Assembly (NCBI GenBank): GCA_964637515.1
Contig: CAZWUI010000021.1
Location: forward strand, 1 to 22,701
Reading direction: 5' to 3'
DNA length: 22,701 nt
DNA from: RGIG4097 sp964637515
GTDB taxonomy: Bacteria > Bacillota > Clostridia > Christensenellales > CAG-917
The position numbers were made by a program, and so were the translations under genes. The notes beneath the pieces are model-generated. The model saw only the letters and a list, made by a program, of their open reading frames with translations, had not been told where the DNA came from and ran no database searches. Shown one piece after another: positions 6,576-14,271 of this stretch. Numbering within the stretch: position 1 is the first letter of the stretch; each line of letters begins with the position of its first letter.

Positions 6576-7868
6576 ATGGAACAAGAGAGAAAAATAAGTT
6601 GCGTCCTTGACGAAAAAGCGTTGCATACGGTTATGCTCGACCCTGAAAAATGTAAGGGTTGCGTTACTTGCATGCGCCGTTGTCCGACGGAGGCCATCAG
6701 AGTCCGCGACGGAAAGGCAAGCGTAGCTTACGAAAGGTGTATAGGTTGCGGAGAGTGCGTGCGTCTATGTCCTCATCACGCGAAACTCCCTTCTCACGAT
6801 TCGTGGGACAGCCTGAACGATTTCAAATATAAGATCGTGCTTCCGCCCCCTTCTCTCTACGGACAGTTCAACAATCTTGAAAATATAGACACCGTGCTCA
6901 ACGGACTTTTGGCACTCGGATTCGACGAAGTCGCCGAAGTCGGTTTGTCTGCGGAGTATATCAGCGGAGTCACCAAGTTGGTTTTGGACAAAGGTGAGTT
7001 GAAGAAACCCATAATTTCCACCGCCTGTCCTGCTATCGTGGAACTCATAATGATGAAATATCACAATTTGAGCGAACACCTTTTGCCTGTGCTTGCCCCC
7101 GTTGACGTGGCGGCAAAACTTGCAAAGGAAAGAGCGGTCGCAAGGGGTATTCCCGAAAGTGATATAGGAGTGTATTTTATCTCTCCTTGTCCTGCGAAAG
7201 TGTTCGCACTGAAAATGGGTATCGGCGTCATTCGTCCGTACGTTGACAGAGTGTTGTCCACGTCGGACGCATATATGCACCTCGTGCCTGCGATGAAAAA
7301 TCTCACCGAAATCAAACCTATTTCCAAAATGGGTGCGATAGGTCTGAATTGGGGTATGAGCAGGGGGGAGGCAAACGCAATCTATCGAGACAAAACCATT
7401 GCGGCGGACGGCGTTGAAAATTGTGTGAAAATTCTTGAGGCTATCGAAGACGGAAGCCTTGATGATATTGAGTTCATAGAACTCAATGCTTGCACGGGCG
7501 GTTGCGTAGGCGGTGTTATGAACGTCGAGAATCCCTTTGTTGCAAGAAGTAGACTCAATCACTTGTCGAGAAAACTCTCGTCGAATATGGCGAGCGTGGG
7601 AGACACCGGACTTACGAAGGACTACTTTACGTGGGAATTTAATCCTATGGTGAAAGACGTTTTTGTCCTTGACAGCGACAGGACGACCGCTCTCAACAAG
7701 ATGATGGAAATAGAAGAAAACCTTGAAAAACTGCCTCTCGTGGACTGCGGTATGTGCGGTGCGCCGAGTTGCAGAGCGTTTGCGGAAGATTTGGTCAACG
7801 GAGTCATCTCAAAAGACACCGAGTGTTACCGCAAACAAGAAGAGGAAAACAAAAATGATCGTGCGTGA
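6576..7868 (+). CDS. HydS-like putative sensory [FeFe] hydrogenase
   Basis: 430 residues. The N-terminus has two [4Fe-4S] sites: Cys26/29/32/36 and Cys55/58/61/65. The H-cluster domain follows with diverged loops: L1 STACP (148-152), L2 SPCPAK (203-208) and L3 ELNACTGGCVGG (302-313). All four H-cluster ligand cysteines are kept (151, 205, 306, 310). The proton-relay Cys is Ala150, and two methionines near the active site of catalytic enzymes are Ser203 and Asn304. These changes fit the slow, sensory HydS class. A C-terminal four-Cys Fe-S motif is at 391/394/399/417. The PAS domain of many sensory hydrogenases is absent, so signalling must go through neighbours. There is no clear ribosome binding site; translation is probably coupled to the ATPase gene 1 nt upstream. 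Confidence 0.85.
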   Translation: MEQERKISCVLDEKALHTVMLDPEKCKGCVTCMRRCPTEAIRVRDGKASVAYERCIGCGECVRLCPHHAKLPSHDSWDSLNDFKYKIVLPPPSLYGQFNNLENIDTVLNGLLALGFDEVAEVGLSAEYISGVTKLVLDKGELKKPIISTACPAIVELIMMKYHNLSEHLLPVLAPVDVAAKLAKERAVARGIPESDIGVYFISPCPAKVFALKMGIGVIRPYVDRVLSTSDAYMHLVPAMKNLTEIKPISKMGAIGLNWGMSRGEANAIYRDKTIAADGVENCVKILEAIEDGSLDDIEFIELNACTGGCVGGVMNVENPFVARSRLNHLSRKLSSNMASVGDTGLTKDYFTWEFNPMVKDVFVLDSDRTTALNKMMEIEENLEKLPLVDCGMCGAPSCRAFAEDLVNGVISKDTECYRKQEEENKNDRA

Positions 7869-8181
7869 CGTTGCAAAGTTAATTGATGCCACTCCGCTAA
7901 ACCTTGCAGATGACGAGAGAGAAATCGTCAGCGGATATTCGGGTGATTTTCTCAGTTTCGTCATGGGAAAAGCACCGCAAGACTCAGTGTGGCTCACCGT
8001 CATGTCAAACGTCAACGTCTGTGCGGTCGCAACTCTTGCCGACGTCGGTATGGTTGTGCTTTGCGAAGGAGTTGAGCCTGACGACGCTTTGCTTGATAAG
8101 GTCAAGGCGCAGAGCGTAAATCTCTACTCAACCAAACTCGATGCATTTTCTGCCGCTTGCAGATTGCAAGGGAAACTGTGA
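7855..8181 (+). CDS. DRTGG-domain protein 2
   Basis: A 108-residue paralogue of the protein at 5811-6149, with the same opening (VAKLID) and the same alternating hydrophobic strands (SVWLTVM, VCAVATLADVGMVVLCEG). The frame is open further upstream, but AGAGGA at 7841-7846 picks the ATG at 7855. That makes it overlap the end of the HydS-like gene by 14 nt and the start of the PHP gene by one base. Having one DRTGG gene on each side of a GHKL ATPase and sensory hydrogenase suggests the two may form a heteromer. The function is inferred only from context. Confidence 0.72.
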   Translation: MIVRDVAKLIDATPLNLADDEREIVSGYSGDFLSFVMGKAPQDSVWLTVMSNVNVCAVATLADVGMVVLCEGVEPDDALLDKVKAQSVNLYSTKLDAFSAACRLQGKL

Positions 8182-8870
8182 TGAAATTCACCTATGACCT
8201 GCATATACATTCCGCGCTCTCTCCGTGTGCGGAAAATGATATGACTCCCGTCACGATAGTAGGTACGGCAAAGATATTGGGGCTCGATTTCGTCGCGGTG
8301 TCCGACCACAATTCAACAAGAAGCGTGGAAGTCGCGATTAGGGCGGGGGAAGAATACGGCGTGAAAGTTGTCCCCGCAATCGAAGTGCAGACAAAAGAAG
8401 ACGTTCACGTGCTCTGCCTGTTCAAGACTTACAAGGACTTGACGGCGTTTGCAAGCGAGATACCTTTCTCAAAGAGAAAGAATAGGGAAGATATATTCGG
8501 TGAGCAACTCGTGCTCGATGAAGACGACGCAGTCGTTGACAAGGAAGAAAGCATGCTTCTCGATAGTGCGGATATATCGTCCGACGACTTGCCCGCTCTT
8601 GCAATGAGATATGACGGAGTGGCAATTCCGGCACATATCGACAGGGAAGGCAACGGAATGGTTGCAATTCTCGGTTCGATTTCGAATGCGTATCCGACGG
8701 TGGAGTTGTCGTCAAAATGCGACGAAAGCGACTTCGAAAAATGGAAAGACCGCTTGATTATCGTTGATAGCGATGCGCACGTGCTTGACGATATATCGCA
8801 AAAAGGCTCTATCGACCTTGACGAATATAGCGTATCCGCTCTCGTCGATAGACTGAAACAAGGAAAATAA
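8181..8870 (+). CDS. PHP-domain phosphoesterase
   Basis: 229 residues with a complete-looking PHP metal site: HIH (8-10), SDHN (41-44), Glu68 in PAIEVQ, His76 in DVHVL, PAHIDREGNG (150-159) and DSDAH (196-200). Family members hydrolyse phosphoesters or pyrophosphate/nucleotide derivatives with divalent metals; the substrate here is unknown. An acidic insertion (about 112-136, rich in Asp and Glu) lies between metal-site blocks. The ATG at 8181 overlaps the preceding TGA (TGATG), and AAGGGA at 8168-8173 supports it. PHP proteins recur in HydABC regulatory clusters, for example in Thermotoga maritima, so a role in removing a phosphate signal is plausible. Confidence 0.82.
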   Translation: MKFTYDLHIHSALSPCAENDMTPVTIVGTAKILGLDFVAVSDHNSTRSVEVAIRAGEEYGVKVVPAIEVQTKEDVHVLCLFKTYKDLTAFASEIPFSKRKNREDIFGEQLVLDEDDAVVDKEESMLLDSADISSDDLPALAMRYDGVAIPAHIDREGNGMVAILGSISNAYPTVELSSKCDESDFEKWKDRLIIVDSDAHVLDDISQKGSIDLDEYSVSALVDRLKQGK

Positions 8871-8871
8871 T

Positions 8872-9417
8872 ATGAGAGAAATCGCTCTGAATATACTCGA
8901 TATTGCGGAAAATTCCGTCAAAGCGAATGCCAAACTCGTGGAGATTGACGTTGTTGCTGCGGACGACCTTTTGACCGTCTCGATAGTTGACGACGGCACA
9001 GGTATGGATAAGAAATTTCTTGCAAGAGTGACCGACCCTTTCACAACGACTAGAACGACGAGAAAAGTCGGCATGGGCATACCCCTTTTCAAAATGGCGT
9101 CCGAAATGGCGGGCGGGCAGTTTGAAATCTCGTCCGAAAAGGGAGTTGGCACGAGTGTCAAAGCGACCTTTCAAATCAGTCATATAGACCGCGCACCCCT
9201 CGGCGACGTTGCGGACACAATGGTTACACTTCTGTCGAGCGAGAAGGATACGGACTTCCGTTTGCACATTGCGGTCGATAATAATACGTTCGATTTCGAT
9301 ACGCGAGAACTCAAGGCTGAACTCGGCGGAATCCCCGTCGATACCCCCGAAATTCTTGTGTTCGTGAGAGATATGATAAAAGATAATATTATAAATGTTG
9401 GAGGAGCAAAGTTATGA
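8872..9417 (+). CDS. Histidine-kinase-like ATP-binding protein without a sensor
   Basis: 181 residues. A GHKL ATPase fold fills residues 1-105: N-box LDIAENSVKANA (9-20), G1 DDGTGMD (40-46), an F-box-like DPFTTTRTTRKVGMGIPLFK (55-74) and the G3-like KGVGTSVKATF (90-100). There is no dimerisation/phospho-acceptor His domain. The remaining 80 residues are a non-catalytic tail of unknown fold. Proteins of this type sit next to hydC/hydB in several fermentative bacteria. AGGA at 8861-8864 supports the ATG at 8872. The stop overlaps the start of the next gene by 4 nt (ATGA). It is the second stand-alone ATPase in the operon and belongs to the histidine-kinase-like rather than the RsbW-like branch. 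Confidence 0.8.
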   Translation: MREIALNILDIAENSVKANAKLVEIDVVAADDLLTVSIVDDGTGMDKKFLARVTDPFTTTRTTRKVGMGIPLFKMASEMAGGQFEISSEKGVGTSVKATFQISHIDRAPLGDVADTMVTLLSSEKDTDFRLHIAVDNNTFDFDTRELKAELGGIPVDTPEILVFVRDMIKDNIINVGGAKL

Positions 9418-9785
9418 AGAGTATTGCCGATATTAAGGCTATCAGAGACAAAATGCAATCTGAAATAATTCTGCGTGACAACAGCGAAACCGAGAAAGAA
9501 ACTCGTATCGTCGTCGGTATGGCGACTTGCGGTATTTCTGCCGGCGCACGCCCCGTCTACAACGCGTTTATCGACGAAGTTGCTACCCGTGGTCTCAAAA
9601 ACGTGAAAGTTACGAGGAGCGGATGCTTGGGCATGTGCAAACTCGAACCTATCGTCGAGGTTTTCGTCCCCGGTCAAGAGAAGGTTACCTACGTTCACAT
9701 GACGGCTGAAAAGGCAAAACAAGTGGTTGCAAATCACGTGGTCAACGGCAATATCTGCACTGACTATCTCGTTACAAACGACTAA
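9414..9785 (+). CDS. Thioredoxin-like (2Fe-2S) ferredoxin-domain protein
   Basis: 123 residues, related to the C-terminal half of NuoE/HydC and the N-terminal domain of HydB. Cysteines are Cys39 (MATCGISAGA), Cys71 and Cys75 (SGCLGMCKLEP), and a late Cys115 (NGNICTDY). The usual second cysteine of the first CxxxxC pair is Gly44, as in the short ferredoxins of hydrogenase loci, so the fourth ligand may be Cys115 or absent. A strong GGAGG (9400-9404) precedes the ATG at 9414. It is followed 14 nt later by hydB. It may carry electrons to HydB or to the HydS-like sensor; which of these is not determined by the sequence. Confidence 0.82.
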   Translation: MKSIADIKAIRDKMQSEIILRDNSETEKETRIVVGMATCGISAGARPVYNAFIDEVATRGLKNVKVTRSGCLGMCKLEPIVEVFVPGQEKVTYVHMTAEKAKQVVANHVVNGNICTDYLVTND

Positions 9786-9799
9786 TTGGAGGAACGCAT

Positions 9800-11581
9800 A
9801 TGTTTAGAAGTCACGTTCTCGTCTGTGGCGGTACGGGTTGTACGAGCAATCACAGCGGAGAAATCTACACCGAATTTCAAAATCTCTTGAAAGAAAAGGG
9901 ACTTGAGAGCGACGTCAACGTCGTAAGAACCGGTTGTTTCGGTCTTTGCGCGGTCGGTCCCGTCGTCATAGTCTATCCCGAAGGCGCGTTTTACGCAGGC
10001 ATAACCGTCGAAGACGTCAGAGAAATCGTCGAAGAGCATATCGAAAAGGGACGTATCGTTTCCCGTTTGCTCCACAAAGATACCTCGAACGTTTCGGTCA
10101 AGGCACTCTCGGACACCAATTTTTACAAGAAACAGACCAGAGTCGCACTCCGCAACTGCGGCGTCATCAACCCCGAAGAAATCGACGAATATATCGCATA
10201 CGACGGCTATCAGGCACTCATCAAGGTCCTCACCGAAATGACTCCCCAACAAGTCATCGACGTCATCAAAGCGAGCGGTTTGAGAGGTAGAGGAGGCGCA
10301 GGCTTCCCCACGGGTATGAAATGGCAATTCGCCGCAAACTCTCCCGGTCCTATCAAATACGTATGCTGCAACGCAGACGAGGGCGACCCCGGTGCGTTTA
10401 TGGATAGAAGCGTTCTCGAAGGCGACCCCCACGCAGTCATCGAAGCAATGACGATAGCGGGTTACGCAATCGGCGCACACCAAGGTTATATCTACGTCCG
10501 TGCGGAATATCCTATCGCAGTCGAACGTTTGAAGATAGCACTCAATCAAGCAAAAGAATACGGCTTGCTCGGCAAAAACATTCTCGACACAGGATTTGAT
10601 TTCGATCTTGACATTCGTTTGGGTGCAGGCGCATTCGTTTGCGGTGAAGAAACTGCACTTATGGTTTCAATCGAAGGCAATCGTGGTGAGCCTCGTCCTC
10701 GTCCGCCGTTCCCCGCAGTCAAAGGCTTGTTCGGAAAACCCACCATTCTCAACAACGTCGAAACCTATGCGAATATCTGCCAAATCATTCTCAAAGGTGC
10801 GGATTGGTTTGCGTCTATGGGCACCGAAAAGTCCAAAGGCACCAAAGTTTTCGCACTCGGCGGAAAAATCGTCAACACCGGTCTTGTTGAAATCCCTATG
10901 GGCACCACTCTCCGCACCGTCATCGAAGACATCGGCGGTGGCGTCCCCAACGGCAAGAAGTTCAAAGCGGCGCAAACGGGCGGTCCTTCGGGCGGTTGTA
11001 TCCCTGCAGAACACTTCGACATTCCTATCGACTACGACAACCTTATCGGCATCGGCTCGATGATGGGTTCGGGCGGTATGATCGTCATGGACGAAGACAA
11101 CTGTATGGTCGATATCGCGAAGTTCTTCCTTGAATTTACCGTTGACGAGAGTTGCGGAAAATGCACTCCCTGCCGTATCGGTACGAGAAGACTCCTCGAA
11201 TACCTTGAAAAAATCACCACCGGCAGAGCAACGATGGAAGACCTCGACGAAATGGAAAAACTCTGCTACTACATCAAAGAAAATGCGCTCTGCGGACTCG
11301 GACAAACCGCTCCTAACCCCGTGTTGTCCACTCTCCGCTATTTCCGCGACGAATACGTTGCGCATATCGTCGACAAGAAATGCCCCTGCCACGTGTGTAA
11401 AGGTCTCGTTCAATACAAAATCACCGACGCTTGCAAAGGCTGTTCGGCGTGCTCGAGAAAATGTCCTGTCGGCGCGATTTCGGGCGTCATCAAGCAGAAG
11501 TTCGATATCGACGTCAACAAGTGCATCAAGTGCGGTCAATGTATCGAAACTTGTAAGTTCGGCGCAATCGTAAAAGAATAA
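9800..11581 (+). CDS. hydB: NAD-linked hydrogenase subunit HydB (NuoF-like, NADH/FMN-binding)
   Basis: 593 residues, the NADH- and FMN-binding, electron-bifurcating subunit. Domains in order: a thioredoxin-like [2Fe-2S] domain (Cys9, 14, 46, 50); the NuoF core with the NADH loop GRGGAGFPTGMKW (163-175), CNADEGDPGAFMDR (190-203), and LGAGAFVCGEETALMVSIEG (274-293); an SLBB-type segment (about 345-400); a [4Fe-4S] site ESCGKCTPCR with Cys452/455/458/498; a Cys528/530/533 cluster (CPCHVC) as in HydB zinc sites; and a C-terminal pair of [4Fe-4S] motifs (Cys545/548/551/555 and 575/578/581/585). This architecture is typical of HydABC rather than complex I. GGAGG at 9788-9792 fixes the ATG at 9800; hydA follows after 12 nt. 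Confidence 0.95.
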   Translation: MFRSHVLVCGGTGCTSNHSGEIYTEFQNLLKEKGLESDVNVVRTGCFGLCAVGPVVIVYPEGAFYAGITVEDVREIVEEHIEKGRIVSRLLHKDTSNVSVKALSDTNFYKKQTRVALRNCGVINPEEIDEYIAYDGYQALIKVLTEMTPQQVIDVIKASGLRGRGGAGFPTGMKWQFAANSPGPIKYVCCNADEGDPGAFMDRSVLEGDPHAVIEAMTIAGYAIGAHQGYIYVRAEYPIAVERLKIALNQAKEYGLLGKNILDTGFDFDLDIRLGAGAFVCGEETALMVSIEGNRGEPRPRPPFPAVKGLFGKPTILNNVETYANICQIILKGADWFASMGTEKSKGTKVFALGGKIVNTGLVEIPMGTTLRTVIEDIGGGVPNGKKFKAAQTGGPSGGCIPAEHFDIPIDYDNLIGIGSMMGSGGMIVMDEDNCMVDIAKFFLEFTVDESCGKCTPCRIGTRRLLEYLEKITTGRATMEDLDEMEKLCYYIKENALCGLGQTAPNPVLSTLRYFRDEYVAHIVDKKCPCHVCKGLVQYKITDACKGCSACSRKCPVGAISGVIKQKFDIDVNKCIKCGQCIETCKFGAIVKE

Positions 11582-11593
11582 TGAGGTGACGAT

Positions 11594-13351
11594 ATGGAAG
11601 ATAAAAAAATGATAAACGTAAAAATCAACGGCATCGCAGTGCAAGTCCCCGAGGGTAGCACTATTCTCGAAGCGGCGAAAGTTGCTGGCATCAAAATCCC
11701 CACTCTCTGCTACCTCAAAGGTATCAACGCTATCGGCGCGTGCCGTGTGTGCGTAGTCGAAGTCAAGGGCGCAAGAAGTCTTTGTGCGGCGTGCGTTTAC
11801 CCCGTCAACGAGGGTATGGAAGTCTTCACAAACTCTCCCAAAGTCATGGCGAGCAGAAAGACTACCGTCGAACTCATCCTTTCAGACCACAATCAAGATT
11901 GCTTGAACTGCGTCAGAAACAATAACTGCGAGCTCCAAACTCTCGCTATGGATCTTGGTTGCGACGCTCATCGTTTCAGCGGAGCGTCCGTCAGTTACGA
12001 ACTCGACACGACCACTCCTTATATCGTGCGCGACAACAATAAATGCGTGCTTTGCCGTCGTTGCGTAGCGGCGTGCAAGCAATATCAATCCGTATCCGTC
12101 ATCGGACCCAATGCACGTGGTTTCGACACTCATATCGGTTGCGCATTTGAAAAGAATTTGTCCGAAGTCGCATGCGTCGGTTGCGGTCAATGTATTGTCG
12201 CTTGCCCCGTCGGCGCACTCCACGAGAGAGAAGAAATCGACGACGTACTCGAAGCACTTGCGGATCCTAGCAAGAGAGTCATCGTCGGCACCGCTCCTTC
12301 CGTCCGTATCGGTCTCGGTGAAGAATTTGGAATGGGTATCGGTCACAACGTGGAAGGCAAAATGGTTGCCGCTCTTCGCAGAATCGGTTTTGACGACGTT
12401 TTCGACGTTGACTTTGCCGCAGACCTTACCATTATGGAAGAAGGCACTGAATTTATCAACAGAGTGCTCGGAAAAGGCGAAAACAACACTTTGCCTATGA
12501 TCACCAGTTGTTCTCCCGCTTGGATCAAATTCTGCGAACACAATTTCCCCTCCGAACTTGCACACTTGTCATCTTGCAAGAGCCCGCAACAAATGTTCGG
12601 CGCAGTCTGCAAGACTTACTATGCGGAAAAACTCGGTATGGATCCTGAAGATATAGTCGTCGTGTCCGTCATGCCCTGCACCGCAAAGAAGTTTGAAAAG
12701 GGTAGAGCGGATCAATCCGCCGCAGGCGTGCCCGATATCGACATCGCAATCACCACCAGAGAACTTGCAAAACTCATCAAACGTAAAGGCATTATTTTCG
12801 AGGACCTTCCCGAAGAAAAATTCGACGCACCTCTCGGCATTGCATCCGGCGCAGGTCTGCTTTTCGGTGCGACCGGCGGCGTCATGGAAGCGGCTCTCCG
12901 CACCGTCTACGAACTCCTTGAAAAGAAATCCGCTCCGTCCCTTGACTGGAACGAAGTGCGTGGCACTGACGGCATCAAAGAAGCAACTTACAAGGTCGGC
13001 GGTATGGACGTCAAAGTCTGCGTGGTCAACGGTCTTGCAAACGCAAGAAAGATCATGGAAGACGTGCAAGCGGGAACTAGTCCCTATCACTTCATCGAAG
13101 TCATGTCTTGTCCCGGCGGTTGTGTAACGGGCGGTGGACAACCCATCAAATCCGCATACGTACTCAACAATCAAGACGTCAAGGCACTTCGTGCAAAGGC
13201 GATTTATGACACCGATGCGAATATGGAACTCAGAAAGTCCCACGAAAACCCCGCAATCAAAGAGATTTACGAAACCTACTTTGGCGAGCCCAACTCCCAC
13301 AAGGCACACGAAATTCTCCACACTTCATACGTCAAGAGAGAGAAGTATTGA
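11594..13351 (+). CDS. hydA: NAD-linked [FeFe] hydrogenase catalytic subunit HydA
   Basis: 585 residues, the H2-producing/consuming subunit. Order: a [2Fe-2S] domain (Cys39, 50, 53, 67); a His-ligated [4Fe-4S] site (His99, Cys103, 106, 112); two [4Fe-4S] sites (Cys151/154/157/161 and 194/197/200/204); and the H-cluster domain with L1 TSCSPAW (304-310), L2 MPCTAKKFE (360-368) and L3 EVMSCPGGC (502-510). The C-terminal small-subunit-like segment (about 535-580) ends NSHKAHEILHTSY. In L1 the proton-relay Cys306 is present, but the next residue, a cluster ligand Cys in the best-studied enzymes, is Ser307. I recall TSCSP as common in clostridial NAD-linked HydA, so this is probably a subfamily trait. 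TGAGGTG (11582-11588) precedes the ATG at 11594. Confidence 0.95.
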   Translation: MEDKKMINVKINGIAVQVPEGSTILEAAKVAGIKIPTLCYLKGINAIGACRVCVVEVKGARSLCAACVYPVNEGMEVFTNSPKVMASRKTTVELILSDHNQDCLNCVRNNNCELQTLAMDLGCDAHRFSGASVSYELDTTTPYIVRDNNKCVLCRRCVAACKQYQSVSVIGPNARGFDTHIGCAFEKNLSEVACVGCGQCIVACPVGALHEREEIDDVLEALADPSKRVIVGTAPSVRIGLGEEFGMGIGHNVEGKMVAALRRIGFDDVFDVDFAADLTIMEEGTEFINRVLGKGENNTLPMITSCSPAWIKFCEHNFPSELAHLSSCKSPQQMFGAVCKTYYAEKLGMDPEDIVVVSVMPCTAKKFEKGRADQSAAGVPDIDIAITTRELAKLIKRKGIIFEDLPEEKFDAPLGIASGAGLLFGATGGVMEAALRTVYELLEKKSAPSLDWNEVRGTDGIKEATYKVGGMDVKVCVVNGLANARKIMEDVQAGTSPYHFIEVMSCPGGCVTGGGQPIKSAYVLNNQDVKALRAKAIYDTDANMELRKSHENPAIKEIYETYFGEPNSHKAHEILHTSYVKREKY

Positions 13352-13367
13352 TAGCGACAAGCAAAAT

Positions 13368-13397
13368 AAAAACGCCCGAAAAATCGGGCGTTTTTTT
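13368..13397. terminator. Bidirectional terminator between hydA and the DUF975-type gene
   Basis: A 12-bp perfect stem (13368-13379 with 13384-13395), a loop of four A's and T7 on the right. The A-rich left side gives a T run on the minus strand. It lies between convergent genes and serves both. Confidence 0.88.
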
Positions 13398-13418
13398 GCG
13401 CTTTGAATTGCAACTTGA

Positions 13419-14174
13419 TTATGCGAACGGATCGTCTTCCTCGAAAGGATTTTCGTCGTTTAGGTCGAAACCAAAGGGATTGTCGTCACCTTTTGTGCGC
13501 TTTTGTTCAGTCTTGAATCCGTCGTCGTATCCGCTGACTGCGGAGAGTGAGCGATAATATCTTGCGGTGGAACAAGAGAAGTAAGGCTCAACGTATATGG
13601 ACGCGATACCAAACGTGATGCCGACCAAAATCCACCAACCGATAAAGGATATGACAAGCACGAAATACTCCCATGTGTGACCTTTCATCATCGTTCTCGA
13701 GCGTTGCATTGCTTCTTTCCACTTCATATTGGGATTTTCCGCAAAAACGTAGACGGTTTGCGAGTAGAGAAGTCCGACGTAAATACCCGGGATGATGAAG
13801 CATATCATACCAAGTGCGGTGAATATGCCGATAAGCAGGTTTGCAAAGAATTGATTCCAGAATTGTTTCCAACTGCGGAGTGAGTCGAATATCATAACCC
13901 AATGGTTATACTCTCCGCGAGTGAAAGACAGGAAATACCTTGCAATGCCGACGTTTATCGGGAAGTTGAATATTGCATACAGGAAAGCTAACACGGCGTA
14001 GATGACCGTGAATACAATATATCCCGCAGACTCATATTGATAATTGTCCGCAAGACGCGAGAAAATTCCTATTCCGTATTCCACGAAAAGTAGGATCGCA
14101 AAGGGTTGGAATGCGAGCCAAACTTTTCCGCGAATATCCGCTTTTGCATCTCTTTTGAGTGAAATTCTATCCAT
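13419..14174 (-). CDS. DUF975-type integral membrane protein
   Basis: 251 residues from the ATG at 14174; a TTG six codons earlier is less likely because it lies upstream of the -10 box. About five or six hydrophobic segments are visible. Near residues 115-150 there is the IIPGIYVGLLYSQTVYVFAE stretch, then WKEAMQRSRTMMKGH and FVLVISFIGWWILVGITFGI, which match the DUF975 pattern. Its physiological role is unknown. The cytosolic C-terminus is acidic and Phe/Asn/Asp-rich (FGFDLNDENPFEEDDPFA), unlike the core. No ribosome binding site precedes the ATG, and the -10 box ends 7 nt before it, so the mRNA may be leaderless. It is transcribed alone, convergent with hydA. Confidence 0.8.
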   Translation of the reverse strand: MDRISLKRDAKADIRGKVWLAFQPFAILLFVEYGIGIFSRLADNYQYESAGYIVFTVIYAVLAFLYAIFNFPINVGIARYFLSFTRGEYNHWVMIFDSLRSWKQFWNQFFANLLIGIFTALGMICFIIPGIYVGLLYSQTVYVFAENPNMKWKEAMQRSRTMMKGHTWEYFVLVISFIGWWILVGITFGIASIYVEPYFSCSTARYYRSLSAVSGYDDGFKTEQKRTKGDDNPFGFDLNDENPFEEDDPFA

Positions 14175-14180
14175 ACTTAT

Positions 14181-14208
14181 ATTATATAACAAACCATTAA
14201 AAATACAA
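14181..14208 (-). promoter_or_regulatory. Promoter of the DUF975-type gene, leaderless spacing
   Basis: On the minus strand, a TATAAT box (complement of 14181-14186) and a weaker TTGTAT (complement of 14203-14208) separated by 16 nt. A start 6-7 nt past the -10 falls on or next to the ATG at 14174. Confidence 0.55.
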
Positions 14209-14223
14209 TAAAAAAAATAATAT

Positions 14224-14250
14224 AAAAACAGCCACCCAAACGGGTGGCTG
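14224..14250 (-). terminator. Intrinsic terminator of the double metallophosphoesterase gene
   Basis: A perfect 9-bp GC-rich stem, CAGCCACCC (14229-14237) with 14242-14250 and a 4-nt loop, followed on the minus strand by TTTTTATA. It lies 21 nt past the stop codon. Confidence 0.88.
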
Positions 14251-14271
14251 AAAAACCTTAATCAAGTTTTA

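Noticed and set aside
6576..7868. HydS-like protein as a NuoG or plain ferredoxin
   Set aside because: It carries all three H-cluster loop motifs with the four ligand cysteines, which NuoG and ferredoxins lack.
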